A stretch of 64,000 bases of DNA from Bacillus sp. FSL H8-0547. Its GTDB lineage: Bacteria > Bacillota > Bacilli > Bacillales > Bacillaceae. How positions within the stretch are numbered: position 1 is the stretch's first letter; every line of letters starts with the position of its first letter. The position numbers and the translations under genes were made by a program. The stretch is from NCBI GenBank assembly GCA_038002745.1, contig JBBODD010000001.1, positions 1,984,001 to 2,048,000 on the forward strand, given 5' to 3'. The notes beneath the pieces are model-generated. The model had not been told where the DNA came from and made no database searches. It saw nothing but the letters and a program-made list of their open reading frames with translations. This document shows, in pieces, positions 38,236 through 46,563 of the stretch.

Positions 38236-38859
38236 ATGTATGTTATGAAACAAAGCGGGTGGCTTGAGGTCATCTGCGGAAGCATGTTCTCAGGTAAATC
38301 TGAAGAACTGATCAGAAGAGTCCGCCGTGCGCAGTTTGCCAAGCAGGAAGTGAAAGTATTCAAGCCTGCCATCGACAATCGCTACAGTGAAGATGAGGTT
38401 GTTTCGCATAATGGCACGGCCGTCATCAGTCATGCCGTTGCTTCTTCAAGCGACCTTTTTAAATACATTACACCAGAAACAGACGTGATTGCGGTTGATG
38501 AAGTGCAATTTTTTGACGATGAAATTGTCCAGGTCATCACATCACTTGCCAATCAGGGCTACCGCGTCATCGCTGCAGGGCTTGACCAGGATTTCAGAGG
38601 AGAGCCCTTTGGCACCGTCCCTGCGTTGATGGCCGTTGCGGAGCTCGTCACAAAGCTTCAGGCCGTCTGCTCAGTGTGCGGTTCACCTGCGAGCAGAACG
38701 CAGAGGCTGATCAACGGAAAGCCTGCATCCTACCATGATCCAATCATTCTGGTCGGAGCTTCTGAATCATACGAACCAAGATGCCGCCACCATCACGAGG
38801 TGCCGGAAAAGCCGGCTCAGTCAAAACAATCAGAGCCGGAAACACAAAATTTGTCATAA
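38236..38859 (+). CDS. tdk: Thymidine kinase
   Basis: Salvage phosphorylation of thymidine. The 207 residues start [25 protein letters not shown] with the P-loop GSMFSGKS, the DEVQFFDDE Walker B-like motif, and four zinc cysteines/histidines in [13 protein letters not shown] and CRHHH. The ATG at 38236 fits the B. subtilis N-terminus; AAGGGAGAGG lies upstream. The C-terminal tail is short and polar. A terminator follows. Confidence 0.97.
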   Translation: MYVMKQSGWLEVICGSMFSGKSEELIRRVRRAQFAKQEVKVFKPAIDNRYSEDEVVSHNGTAVISHAVASSSDLFKYITPETDVIAVDEVQFFDDEIVQVITSLANQGYRVIAAGLDQDFRGEPFGTVPALMAVAELVTKLQAVCSVCGSPASRTQRLINGKPASYHDPIILVGASESYEPRCRHHHEVPEKPAQSKQSEPETQNLS

Positions 38860-38865
38860 AGATGA

Positions 38866-38900
38866 AAGCTGCCTGAATTTTTTATAGGGCAGCTTTTTTT
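38866..38900 (+). terminator. Intrinsic terminator of tdk
   Basis: AAGCTGCC (38866-38873) pairs with GGCAGCTT (38888-38895), followed by five more Ts. Confidence 0.88.
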
Positions 38901-38938
38901 CATAACCTTTTGGGCACCTTACAAATGGAGGTGTTTTT

Positions 38939-39349
38939 ATGAAAATGTTATGGATCCTTTTTTTAATCCTGGTTCTTGGCGCATGCGACAATCCATCGAA
39001 TCAGTCTGAAATCCAGCCTGAATCAGACAAGGGCAGCGAGCTGAGAAGGACAGGGGAGAGTGTTTCCAATAACCGGGGAACAACTGAGCAGAACCCGAAC
39101 TTCTTGAATCTGTCCAAAAACAGGGAGCAGAATGAGGATGAAATGGATAAGCTTCGTGAGGTCATCCGCAATGACCCGTCACTGAAAATTGAGAACACCA
39201 CGATGAACGGCGGAAAAATCAGCGTGGATGTCGTGTCCTCAAAAGATATGACCGATCAGGAGATGCGTGACAAACAGAAAGAACTGCAGAGGAAAATGCA
39301 GAACATCATCCCGAGATATGACGTTCATGTCGACTTGGAGGCAAAATAA
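38939..39349 (+). CDS. Predicted lipoprotein, unknown function
   Basis: I do not recognise this gene. The 136-residue product has a signal peptide with lipobox LGAC (lipidated C16), a polar, Asn/Ser/Glu-rich linker (residues 20-60) and a small C-terminal domain (DKLREVIRNDPSLKIENTTM to VHVDLEAK). It resembles YhcN/YlaJ-type sporulation lipoproteins in outline only. GGAGGTG precedes the ATG. It lies between tdk and racA, and a terminator shared with racA follows. Confidence 0.72.
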   Translation: MKMLWILFLILVLGACDNPSNQSEIQPESDKGSELRRTGESVSNNRGTTEQNPNFLNLSKNREQNEDEMDKLREVIRNDPSLKIENTTMNGGKISVDVVSSKDMTDQEMRDKQKELQRKMQNIIPRYDVHVDLEAK

Positions 39350-39378
39350 AAAACTCGTTTCTGATTAAACGAGTTTTT
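39349..39378. terminator. Bidirectional terminator between lipoprotein gene and racA
   Basis: AAAAACTCGTTT (39349-39360) pairs with AAACGAGTTTTT (39367-39378). A-rich and T-rich ends allow it to work on both strands. Confidence 0.88.
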
Positions 39379-39385
39379 GTTTTGT

Positions 39386-39907
39386 TCAGAAGCTGAAAAG
39401 AGAGCTGATCAGACTTCTTCGCTTCTGTTTTTTAGGCGGTTTTACATGGTCGAACACGAGAGCGTGCTCCATCGGATGTTTTTCTTTCTGCTTCTCAAGT
39501 GTCTGTACTTTAGCTTCAAGCTCTTCAATGCGGCTGTTCAGTTCTTCAATTTCTCTCCGGTGCTGGAGAAGCTGATAGGAGACGACGCTGTCTGCCTTGC
39601 TGCTGATTTTTTGGTCCAGCGCCTTCAGCTTTTGCATAATTTCCTCATAATTAAGATCAGCGGGTGGCGCTTCCGCTGTTTTTACGACCGCTTTTATAGG
39701 CGGTTTTTTCTCCGTTACTTTTACTTCCTGAAAAAGAATCCCCTTACCCAGCTGATCCTTAATATCCCGAAGCGTGTTAATATCCTCATCCGTAAAAAAG
39801 TAATGACCAAGCTCATTCCGCTCCATCTGAAGATTCAGCTGCTTTACCCAGCGCTGAACGGTTTTAGGCGAAACACCCAGCAGTTTGGCAACCTGGCTTG
39901 TATTCAT
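39386..39907 (-). CDS. racA: Chromosome-anchoring protein RacA
   Basis: Sporulation protein that binds origin-proximal DNA and ties it to DivIVA at the cell pole. The 173-residue protein has a MerR-like N-terminal helix-turn-helix, MNTSQVAKLLGVSPKTVQRW, followed by a proline-rich linker and a coiled coil (residues about 90-145), then a basic tail KPPKKQKRRS. The ATG at 39907 is favoured over 39913, because AAGGGGG lies 7 bases before it and the result begins MNTSQVA as in B. subtilis (MNTNMVA). Its place next to ywkD and prfA agrees. Confidence 0.9.
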   Translation of the reverse strand: MNTSQVAKLLGVSPKTVQRWVKQLNLQMERNELGHYFFTDEDINTLRDIKDQLGKGILFQEVKVTEKKPPIKAVVKTAEAPPADLNYEEIMQKLKALDQKISSKADSVVSYQLLQHRREIEELNSRIEELEAKVQTLEKQKEKHPMEHALVFDHVKPPKKQKRRSLISSLFSF

Positions 39908-40061
39908 CTCCATTCCCCCTTGTCCAGTTTTCCCGAAACATACAAAACACGATGAACAACATGTTCGATAAGAGAAAGTCCGATCCCTTCCGGCCAGACA
40001 AAAGAAGAATCAATTCGCCAAAGAAAGTGCTGATTTTACGAATTCCGCCAACTCTTTCGAC

Positions 40062-40448
40062 TTAATCCTCATACAGCTCAAGCGGCAGCCCGTCCGGATC
40101 CTGGAAAAACGTAAATTTTCTCTCTGTAAACTCATCCACCCGGATCGGTTCTGTCTCAATGCCCAGCGCATTAAGCTCTGCGACTGCATCATCTATATTT
40201 TCAACAGAGAAAGCAAGGTGTCTGAGACCTGCCGCCTCAGGACGCGATGGACGCTCCGGCGGGGTGGGAAAAGAGAACAGCTCAATTTGTGTGTGACCGC
40301 TGACAGCAAGATCAAGCTTGTATGAATCTCTTTCTGACCTGTAAGCCTCGTTTAGAACGCCAAAACCAAGCTTGTTCACATAAAAATCCTTTGAAACCTC
40401 ATAATCTGTACAGATAATGGCGATGTGGTGCACTTTTTTGATGTTCAT
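40062..40448 (-). CDS. ywkD: VOC-family protein (YwkD, glyoxalase-like)
   Basis: The 128-residue protein has the two beta-alpha-beta-beta-beta modules of the vicinal oxygen chelate family. The metal-ligand set is visible as His in VHHIAIICTDY, Glu in TQIELFSF, His in LRHLAFSVEN and Glu in PLELYED. It could be a lyase, dioxygenase or resistance protein; the substrate cannot be told. It is divergent from the prfA promoter and lies 154 bases upstream of racA on the same strand. Confidence 0.88.
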   Translation of the reverse strand: MNIKKVHHIAIICTDYEVSKDFYVNKLGFGVLNEAYRSERDSYKLDLAVSGHTQIELFSFPTPPERPSRPEAAGLRHLAFSVENIDDAVAELNALGIETEPIRVDEFTERKFTFFQDPDGLPLELYED

Positions 40449-40481
40449 GGAATTGTCCCTTTCTTTTCTGTCAATTTGCTT

Positions 40482-40510
40482 TTGACGCTTTGAATAACCT
40501 ATACTATAAT
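40482..40510 (+). promoter_or_regulatory. Sigma-A promoter of prfA-prmC
   Basis: TTGACG (40482-40487), 17-base spacer, TATAAT (40505-40510). It is one of the strongest matches to consensus in the window. Confidence 0.88.
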
Positions 40511-40544
40511 TATAACGTTATGGACGAAAATAGAGGTGAATAAC

Positions 40545-41615
40545 GTGCTGGACCGCTTACAATCCGTAGAAGACCGCTACGAAAAGCTAAACGGACTCTT
40601 GATGGATCCTGATATTATCAACGATTCAAAGAAGCTCCGCGAATATTCAAAAGAACAATCCGATTTGCAGGAAACAGTTGACGTATACCGTGAATATAAA
40701 TCAGTAAAAGAACAGATTGACGACGCCAAAGCCATGCTTGATGACAAGCTGGACGCTGATATGCGCGATATGGTTAAGGAGGAGCTATCTGAGCTGCAGT
40801 CACAGGAGAAAGACCTGGCTGCACGCCTGAAGATTCTTCTGATTCCAAAGGACCCGAACGATGACAAAAACGTTATCATGGAGATTCGCGGTGCTGCAGG
40901 CGGAGACGAGGCAGCCCTGTTTGCAGGAGACCTTTACCGCATGTACAGCCGTTTTGCCGAAGCTCAAGGGTGGAAGACAGAAGTCATGGAAGCCAACACG
41001 ACCGGTGTCGGCGGCTACAAAGAGATCATCTTTATGATCAACGGAAACGGCGCATTCTCAAAGCTTAAATATGAGAACGGTGCACACCGTGTGCAGCGTG
41101 TCCCTGAAACAGAATCCGGCGGAAGAATTCACACGTCTACAGCGACGGTTGTCTGCCTTCCGGAAGCGGAGGAAGTGGAAGTGGAAATTCATGATAAAGA
41201 CATCCGCGTAGATACATTTACTTCAAGCGGACCGGGCGGACAGAGTGTCAACACGACAATGTCAGCCGTACGCCTGACGCATTTGCCGACAGGAACAGTG
41301 GTTTCCTGCCAGGATGAAAAATCACAGATTAAAAACAAAGAAAAAGCCATGAAAGTACTCCGCGCGCGCGTATATGACAAATTCCAGCGCGAGGCACAGG
41401 CTGAATACGATCAAAACCGGAAGCTTGCTGTCGGTACTGGTGACCGTTCAGAACGGATCCGCACGTACAACTTCCCGCAAAACCGTGTAACAGACCACCG
41501 CATTGGCCTGACGATCCAAAAGCTTGATCAAATCCTGCAGGGGAAACTGGATGAGTTTGTCGATGCTCTAATCGTAGAGGATCAGTCAAGCAGACTTGAC
41601 CAGGCAGACCGTTAA
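40545..41615 (+). CDS. prfA: Peptide chain release factor 1
   Basis: Recognises UAA and UAG stop codons and triggers peptide release. The 356 residues equal B. subtilis RF1. The codon-reading tripeptide region is [14 protein letters not shown] and the catalytic motif is SGPGGQSVN, whose Gln is methylated by PrmC. GTG at 40545 is the start, since GAGGTGA ends 7 bases before it; the GTG at 40536 overlaps the ribosome site. It is 2 bases upstream of prmC. Confidence 0.97.
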   Translation: MLDRLQSVEDRYEKLNGLLMDPDIINDSKKLREYSKEQSDLQETVDVYREYKSVKEQIDDAKAMLDDKLDADMRDMVKEELSELQSQEKDLAARLKILLIPKDPNDDKNVIMEIRGAAGGDEAALFAGDLYRMYSRFAEAQGWKTEVMEANTTGVGGYKEIIFMINGNGAFSKLKYENGAHRVQRVPETESGGRIHTSTATVVCLPEAEEVEVEIHDKDIRVDTFTSSGPGGQSVNTTMSAVRLTHLPTGTVVSCQDEKSQIKNKEKAMKVLRARVYDKFQREAQAEYDQNRKLAVGTGDRSERIRTYNFPQNRVTDHRIGLTIQKLDQILQGKLDEFVDALIVEDQSSRLDQADR

Positions 41616-41617
41616 GC

Positions 41618-42490
41618 ATGATTAAGGTGTACGAAGCCCTGAAGTGGGCTTCTTCTTTTTTGGCAGAAGCAGAGCGTGATCATAATGCGGGAGAGCTCCT
41701 GCTTCGCCACCATCTGAACATGAGCCGTTCAGAAATGCTTGCCTCCCTGAGGATGGAACTGCCTGACGGAGTCTGGGAACTATTCAAAGCAGACGTTCAC
41801 CGTCATGCGGACGGAGTTCCTGTACAGCACATGATTGGATCAGAAGAATTTTACGGCCGTTCGTTTACGGTCAATAAAGAAGTGTTAATTCCGCGCCCTG
41901 AAACAGAGGAACTGGTTGAAGGGATTTTGCTTAAAGCGAAAAGCCTGTTTAAAGGCTATGAAACGATTGCTGCAGCAGACATCGGGACAGGCAGCGGAGC
42001 TATTGCCATTTCCCTCGCGCTTGAAAATCCTGCTTTTAAAGTAAGGGCTGTCGATATTGCACCTGAGTCGCTTGAAGTCGCAAGCATGAATGCAGAAAGC
42101 CTCGGAGCTGAAGTGGAGTTCATGCATGGAGACTTGCTTGCGCCGGTGATGGAAAGCGGAACGAAAATGGATGTGGTAGTCTCGAATCCTCCGTATATCC
42201 CGGATGCAGAAGTGCTGGAGCTTTCACCGGTCGTAAGGGACCACGAGCCTCACCGCGCCCTTGCAGGCGGTAAAGACGGACTGGATTTTTACCGCAGGCT
42301 GGCAGCTGACATCCCGCGCGTCATCAGCACCCGTGCCTTAATTGCGTTCGAAGTCGGAGCAGGGCAGGGTGAAGACGTTAAAGCCCTCCTGCTTGAACAG
42401 CTTCCGCACGCACAGGCTGAAGTCAGATACGACATCAATGGCAAGGACAGAATGGTATTTGCTGTTGTAGAAGGAACGCCTCATGATTGA
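41618..42490 (+). CDS. prmC: Release factor glutamine methyltransferase PrmC
   Basis: Methylates the GGQ glutamine of release factors. The 290 residues have an N-terminal helical domain, the SAM-binding ADIGTGSGAIAISLA motif and the catalytic VVSNPPYIPD (residue about 190). It starts 2 bases after the prfA stop and is cotranscribed with its substrate. The stop codon lies inside the terminator hairpin. Confidence 0.96.
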   Translation: MIKVYEALKWASSFLAEAERDHNAGELLLRHHLNMSRSEMLASLRMELPDGVWELFKADVHRHADGVPVQHMIGSEEFYGRSFTVNKEVLIPRPETEELVEGILLKAKSLFKGYETIAAADIGTGSGAIAISLALENPAFKVRAVDIAPESLEVASMNAESLGAEVEFMHGDLLAPVMESGTKMDVVVSNPPYIPDAEVLELSPVVRDHEPHRALAGGKDGLDFYRRLAADIPRVISTRALIAFEVGAGQGEDVKALLLEQLPHAQAEVRYDINGKDRMVFAVVEGTPHD

Positions 42491-42504
42491 GGCGTTTTTT
42501 TTAC
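42475..42504 (+). terminator. Terminator overlapping the prmC stop codon
   Basis: AACGCCTCA (42475-42483) pairs with TGAGGCGTT (42488-42496) around 4 bases, followed by six Ts. The TGA stop at 42488-42490 is in the 3' arm. Confidence 0.92.
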
Positions 42505-42688
42505 ACCCAACCCCAAACTACCTCTTTTACTAGCAAGATCTTTACCATTCATCAGTTTCTTTTCAGTCCTAAACTGAGTCGAACACTTTCCAGTTGCAAA
42601 ACACTCAAAAAAATAGATTACTAGTTTTCAAAAAGCTAGTTTAAGATTCTGCCTCCCTGTCCATACTGGTTGCTAGAAGGGGATGGTG

Positions 42689-43420
42689 ATGAAAATGAAG
42701 AAGCATTATATGGCATTTATATATATTTCATTATTAATGATCGGGGCGGTTATGAACGTGTATAAGGAGCCGCTTGCAGCTGGTGCGCAGCAGGTGAATG
42801 AGGCGGTTGTGATTCCGGAAGAGGCGATTCGCCTGCGGATTCTTGCAAATAGTGACTCTGAAGAGGATCAGGTGCTGAAGCGCAAGATCCGCGATGAGGT
42901 AAACAAGGAAATTACTGTTTGGGTGGAGAAGCTGACATCGGTTGAAGAGGCAAGAGAGCTGATCAAGTCAAGGCTTCCTGAAATTGAGAAGATTGTCCAG
43001 GCGACACTTGTGAGGGAGAACATGGTTCAGGAGTTTACGGTTGATTTCAATAATGTAAGCTTTCCGACGAAGATGTATGGCAGCTACATTTACCCTGCTG
43101 GTGATTATGAGGCGATTTTGATTACGCTCGGCGAAGGAAATGGTGCCAACTGGTGGTGTGTGCTGTTCCCGCCTTTATGTTTCCTCGATTTTTCAAACGG
43201 GCAGGCTGTTCAGGCAGCTGAACTGGAGGAAGAAGCGCCGCCTGCTGCTGAAGAGGCAGATGCATCTGAGGAGCTTTCTTCGTTGCTTGCAGATGAGGAA
43301 GAGACAGCTGAAAAAGCATCTGAAGAGATGACATCCCTGGTTGTGGATGAAGAAGAGGAAAAAGAAGAAGTAGAAGTGAAATTCTTTCTAGTAGAGTGGT
43401 TTGAAGGAGTATTTTCGTAA
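42689..43420 (+). CDS. spoIIR: Stage II sporulation protein R
   Basis: Secreted forespore signal that activates the SpoIIGA protease and so sigma-E in the mother cell. The protein has an N-terminal signal/anchor segment (AFIYISLLMIGAVMN), then the family core EEAIRLRILANSDSEEDQVLKRKIRD and ANWWCVLFPPLCFLDF with two cysteines. The C-terminal 80 residues are very rich in Glu and end KFFLVEWFEGVFS. The ATG at 42689 is chosen 6 bases after AAGGGG (243 residues). No sigma-F promoter could be picked with confidence. Confidence 0.94.
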   Translation: MKMKKHYMAFIYISLLMIGAVMNVYKEPLAAGAQQVNEAVVIPEEAIRLRILANSDSEEDQVLKRKIRDEVNKEITVWVEKLTSVEEARELIKSRLPEIEKIVQATLVRENMVQEFTVDFNNVSFPTKMYGSYIYPAGDYEAILITLGEGNGANWWCVLFPPLCFLDFSNGQAVQAAELEEEAPPAAEEADASEELSSLLADEEETAEKASEEMTSLVVDEEEEKEEVEVKFFLVEWFEGVFS

Positions 43421-43424
43421 AAGG

Positions 43425-43455
43425 CGTACGGTTTGACCGTACGTCTCTCTTTTTT
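43425..43455 (+). terminator. Intrinsic terminator of spoIIR
   Basis: CGTACGGT (43425-43432) pairs with ACCGTACG (43436-43443) around TTG, followed by TCTCTCTTTTTT. Confidence 0.9.
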
Positions 43456-43537
43456 CAGAGACTAGATTGTACCTTGAGTCATATCCCATCATTTTTCGTC
43501 ATAGAGTTGAAGTAGAAACGAAAAACGGGGGGATTGG

Positions 43538-43978
43538 ATGTACTATCAGTTAAGAATTGCTGAAAAAAAGGATGTACAGGCTATAAAAGCGTTTATTGAG
43601 AAAGCCGGCTTGAGATCGGACGGAATTGAAGAGTTTGCGGAGTATTTTGCCCTGCTGGAAAGTGATGGACAGATCACCGCTACGCTGGGAGTGGAACCGG
43701 TCGGCGGGGACGGCCTGCTGCGGTCGCTTGCCGTTTCGGAATCTATGAACCAGGCGCACCTGCTTTCTCTTTTTGAGAGTGTTTATGCGCTTGCGAAAGA
43801 AAAGGGGATGGGGAGCTGTTATCTTGTGGCAAACAGCAGAAGTGCAGTTGATTTTCTAAGCATCATTGGCTTTCAGGCTGTGGAAAAAGAAAACATTCCG
43901 CAGCATTTGCTGCAGTCAGCGCATTTTAAAGAGTCTTTCAGCAAGGAACATGCAGAAGTGATGGCAAAAACATCCTGA
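43538..43978 (+). CDS. ywlB: GNAT-family acetyltransferase YwlB
   Basis: A 146-residue N-acetyltransferase-like protein. The GNAT core runs from MYYQLRIAEKKDVQAIKAFI through LLRSLAVSESMNQAHLLSLF, where the usual acetyl-CoA pyrophosphate loop (Q/RxxGxG/A) is poorly kept, to CYLVANSRSAVDFLSIIGF. Activity is therefore uncertain. GGGGGGA precedes the ATG. The DnaA-box cluster starts at its stop codon. Confidence 0.85.
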   Translation: MYYQLRIAEKKDVQAIKAFIEKAGLRSDGIEEFAEYFALLESDGQITATLGVEPVGGDGLLRSLAVSESMNQAHLLSLFESVYALAKEKGMGSCYLVANSRSAVDFLSIIGFQAVEKENIPQHLLQSAHFKESFSKEHAEVMAKTS

Positions 43979-44416
43979 TGTGGATATATCCACATAGTTA
44001 TCCACTAATTCACTCGCCTTATCCACAATTTGTGGATAAGGCTTGTATTCTTTTAGGGGTTCTTTTATACTTTCATGAGGAATGAATGAAAAGTGCGGGA
44101 AATACAAAGTTATTCACATGTTAGACAGGAGAGTAAGGAAAATGAAGACAAATGTTTGGATTGTGGATAATTTGGAGGATTTATCTTCAAGTTATCCACA
44201 AATTGCACAGGCAGCAGCACAATTAAGGGAAAATGAGGTTGTTGCTTTTCCTACGGAGACGGTTTACGGCCTTGGTGCCAATGCAAAATCGGACGAAGCT
44301 GTGGGTAAAATCTATGAGGCTAAAGGCAGACCTAGTGATAATCCCCTGATTGTCCACATTGCATCCATTGAACAGCTGCATGAGATTGCATCGCATGTGC
44401 CTGCTTATGTGGATAA
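43979..44416. promoter_or_regulatory. Cluster of DnaA boxes at ywlB-ywlC
   Basis: Perfect DnaA boxes (TTATCCACA or its complement) lie at 44019-44027, 44031-44039, 44162-44170, 44192-44200 and 44408-44416. One-mismatch boxes lie at 43979-43987 and 43986-43994 (overlapping), 43998-44006, 44110-44118 and 44350-44358. The pair at 44019 and 44031 is a close inverted repeat. Several are inside the ywlC coding sequence. I recall the ywlC region as a known DnaA-box cluster outside oriC in B. subtilis. Confidence 0.88.
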
Positions 44417-45182
44417 ACTGATTCACGCTCTTTGGCCGGGGCCAATTACATTTGTATTGCCCAAAAGAGCCGGTTTGTCAGACCGTGTAACAGCCGGACT
44501 TGATACAGTGGCAGTGAGAATGCCGGATCATCCGCTTGCGCTTGCACTTATAAAGGAAGCGAATCTCCCGGTAGCAGCACCGAGTGCGAATCTCTCGGGA
44601 AAACCAAGCCCGACACGGGCGTCGCATGTTTTTGATGATTTAAATGGAAGAATTGCTGGAATAGTAGACGGCGGATCAACAGGCGTAGGCGTGGAATCCA
44701 CCGTTTTGGACTGCACCCAGCAAATCCCTGTCATCCTGAGACCGGGCGGCGTCACAAAGGAACAGCTTGAAACACTGATTGGAGAAGTCACCGTTGACCA
44801 GGCGCTGGTCGACGAGAACCAGGCGCCAAAATCACCGGGAATGAAATATACACACTATGCCCCCGCTGCACCGATGACGATTGTTGACGGCACACCTTCC
44901 TTCCTTCAGAAATTAATCAGCGAGGCAAAAAGCGAAGGAAAAAAAGTCGGCGTTCTCTCTGCAGCAGAAACGGCAGGTAGCTATGAGGCCGACGTCGTCC
45001 TTTCCTGCGGAAGCAGAGAGGACATGCAGACAGTCGCTTCAGAGCTATATGACGTTCTGAGGGCATTTAATGAAACGGATGTAGACTGTATTTTCAGCGA
45101 AAGTTTTTCGTCGGCCGGTGTCGGCCAGGCAGTGATGAACAGGCTTATGAAGGCGGCTGGCCACCGTTTAATAAAAGAATAG
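44142..45182 (+). CDS. ywlC: Threonylcarbamoyl-AMP synthase (Sua5/YwlC)
   Basis: Makes threonylcarbamoyl-AMP for the t6A modification of tRNA. The 346 residues, equal to B. subtilis YwlC, have the YrdC domain (VVAFPTETVYGLGANAK, KGRPSDNPLIVHI, PVAAPSANLSGKPSPT) and the extra Sua5 C-terminal domain after about residue 210. The ATG at 44142 follows AGGAGAGTAAGGAAA; codons upstream would run into the DnaA-box region. Several DnaA boxes lie in its 5' part, so replication-linked control by DnaA is possible. Confidence 0.95.
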   Translation: MKTNVWIVDNLEDLSSSYPQIAQAAAQLRENEVVAFPTETVYGLGANAKSDEAVGKIYEAKGRPSDNPLIVHIASIEQLHEIASHVPAYVDKLIHALWPGPITFVLPKRAGLSDRVTAGLDTVAVRMPDHPLALALIKEANLPVAAPSANLSGKPSPTRASHVFDDLNGRIAGIVDGGSTGVGVESTVLDCTQQIPVILRPGGVTKEQLETLIGEVTVDQALVDENQAPKSPGMKYTHYAPAAPMTIVDGTPSFLQKLISEAKSEGKKVGVLSAAETAGSYEADVVLSCGSREDMQTVASELYDVLRAFNETDVDCIFSESFSSAGVGQAVMNRLMKAAGHRLIKE

Positions 45183-45217
45183 GACGAATTGTCCAAACCG
45201 GAAAATTGAAATGTTCT

Positions 45218-45268
45218 AAGCCTTCCCGGACATGCATAAGTTTGATTGAGGCGTGTCCGGGGAGGCTT
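45218..45268 (+). promoter_or_regulatory. Long hairpin sequestering the mntP ribosome-binding site
   Basis: AAGCCTTCCCGGACATGC (45218-45235) pairs along its whole length with GCGTGTCCGGGGAGGCTT (45251-45268): 18 bp with two G-T pairs and a 15-base loop. The GGGGAGG ribosome site is within the 3' arm and the ATG is 5 bases beyond it. No T tract follows, so it does not look like a terminator. Opening the hairpin would be needed for translation. Confidence 0.8.
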
Positions 45269-45272
45269 GTAT

Positions 45273-45833
45273 ATGAATCTGGAAGCATTGATTGGCGAAC
45301 TGATTACGTTATTTATGATGGCATTTGCGCTTGGAATGGATGCATTTTCGGTCGGACTTGGCATGGGGATGATCAAACTCAGGCTTCGGCAGATTTTTTA
45401 TATTGGCCTGACAATCGGCCTGTTTCATATATGGATGCCGCTCGCCGGCATGTGGATCGGCAAAGTCCTTTCAGGAACTTTCGGCCATATAGCTTCGCTT
45501 GCAGGCGGGGCACTGCTTATCATTCTTGGGGTCCAGATGATTCTTGCCTCATTTAAAAAGGACCAAGAATCAATGATCACTCCAGTTGGATTCGGCTTGC
45601 TTTTTTTCGCGCTCAGTGTCAGCCTCGACAGTTTTTCAGTTGGCCTGACGCTTGGGATTTATGGGGCGAGGACGCTTTTGACCATTTTGATGTTTGGTGT
45701 TGTGAGCATGCTTCTCACGTGGACCGGCCTGCTGATTGGGAGACGCGTTCAAACCTGGCTTGGTACATACGGCGAAGCTCTTGGGGGCAGTATTCTGCTC
45801 GGCTTTGGGCTGAAGCTTATTTTTCCGATGTAG
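45273..45833 (+). CDS. mntP: Manganese efflux pump MntP (YwlD)
   Basis: Exports excess manganese. The 186 residues form six transmembrane helices in two similar halves, each with an acidic signature: [18 protein letters not shown] and [14 protein letters not shown], where the aspartates are needed for transport in characterised members. The ATG at 45273 lies 7 bases after GGGGAGG. That ribosome site is hidden in a strong hairpin. It is between ywlC and ywlE as in B. subtilis. Confidence 0.93.
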   Translation: MNLEALIGELITLFMMAFALGMDAFSVGLGMGMIKLRLRQIFYIGLTIGLFHIWMPLAGMWIGKVLSGTFGHIASLAGGALLIILGVQMILASFKKDQESMITPVGFGLLFFALSVSLDSFSVGLTLGIYGARTLLTILMFGVVSMLLTWTGLLIGRRVQTWLGTYGEALGGSILLGFGLKLIFPM

Positions 45834-45839
45834 GGAAGG

Positions 45840-45860
45840 GTCCGGAAACGGGCTTTTTTT
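45840..45860 (+). terminator. Intrinsic terminator of mntP
   Basis: GTCCG (45840-45844) and CGGGC (45849-45853) close a GAAA tetraloop, followed by seven Ts. Confidence 0.75.
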
Positions 45861-45908
45861 GTTGTTCACCAGAAAATTATTTAGTCTATAACATGACAAA
45901 GGCATCAT

Positions 45909-46025
45909 CGTCCAGCTCCAGCGCCTAGATCCTCTGTCAGAACAAATCCGCCAAAAAAGGCGGGACCCGGACTTTTCCGTCGGATTCTTATCTGTCTATC
46001 GGATCTGACCAAGGCGCCTCCGCTT
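45909..46025 (+). repeat. Dispersed palindromic element, copy D
   Basis: Runs from GTCCAGCTCCAGCGCC to GGCGCCTCCGCT. The centre has ATCCGCC, GGCGGGACCCGGACTTTTCC and CGGAT arranged as a hairpin. It lies between the mntP terminator and ywlE. Confidence 0.85.
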
Positions 46026-46093
46026 TTGTTAGAGCCGGGTCACTATGTTCCCGGCGTTTTTCAGGTTATAATAACAGAAAAGGGGGAACACGA

Positions 46094-46543
46094 ATGACGA
46101 ATATCCTTTTTGTTTGTACGGGAAATACATGCAGAAGCCCGATGGCTGAAGCATTGTTGAATCATATGAAAGAAGACAGGCAGCTGTCCGTTAAGTCTGC
46201 CGGTGTGTTTGCAAGCGACGGCAGCGATGCCTCGCATTTTGCGAAACAGGCGCTTGATGAAAAAGGCATCGCCTGCAGTCATCAGTCGTCTCTGCTTGAC
46301 GAAGAGCACATCAAGTGGGCGACGTACATTCTGACGATGACGGAAAGCCATAAAGAGCTGATTTTTGAAAGGTATCCGCAGGCGATTGAAAAAACGTTTA
46401 CGCTTTCAGAATTTACCGCCGAAGATGAGCATTCACGCAGGGATGTGATGGATCCGTTCGGCGGGTCGCTTGAGGTATACAGAATGACACGCGAAGACTT
46501 GGAGAAGATGATTGTACGATTAATGGATAAGCTCAAAGACTAA
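46094..46543 (+). CDS. ywlE: Protein-arginine phosphatase YwlE
   Basis: Low-molecular-weight tyrosine-phosphatase fold that removes phosphate from arginine residues put on by McsB. The 149 residues start MTNILFVCTGNTCRSP, giving nucleophile C8 and R14, with T12 in the position that makes B. subtilis YwlE specific for phosphoarginine. The general acid is the Asp in VMDPFGGSLEVY. AAGGGGGA precedes the ATG. It is followed by rpiB after 20 bases. Confidence 0.93.
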   Translation: MTNILFVCTGNTCRSPMAEALLNHMKEDRQLSVKSAGVFASDGSDASHFAKQALDEKGIACSHQSSLLDEEHIKWATYILTMTESHKELIFERYPQAIEKTFTLSEFTAEDEHSRRDVMDPFGGSLEVYRMTREDLEKMIVRLMDKLKD

Positions 46544-46563
46544 TTAATGTGGAGGGTATTTTC

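Noticed and set aside
45218-45268. Manganese riboswitch or ywlC terminator
   Set aside because: The sequence shows a single long hairpin without the conserved yybP-ykoY loops and without a T tract.
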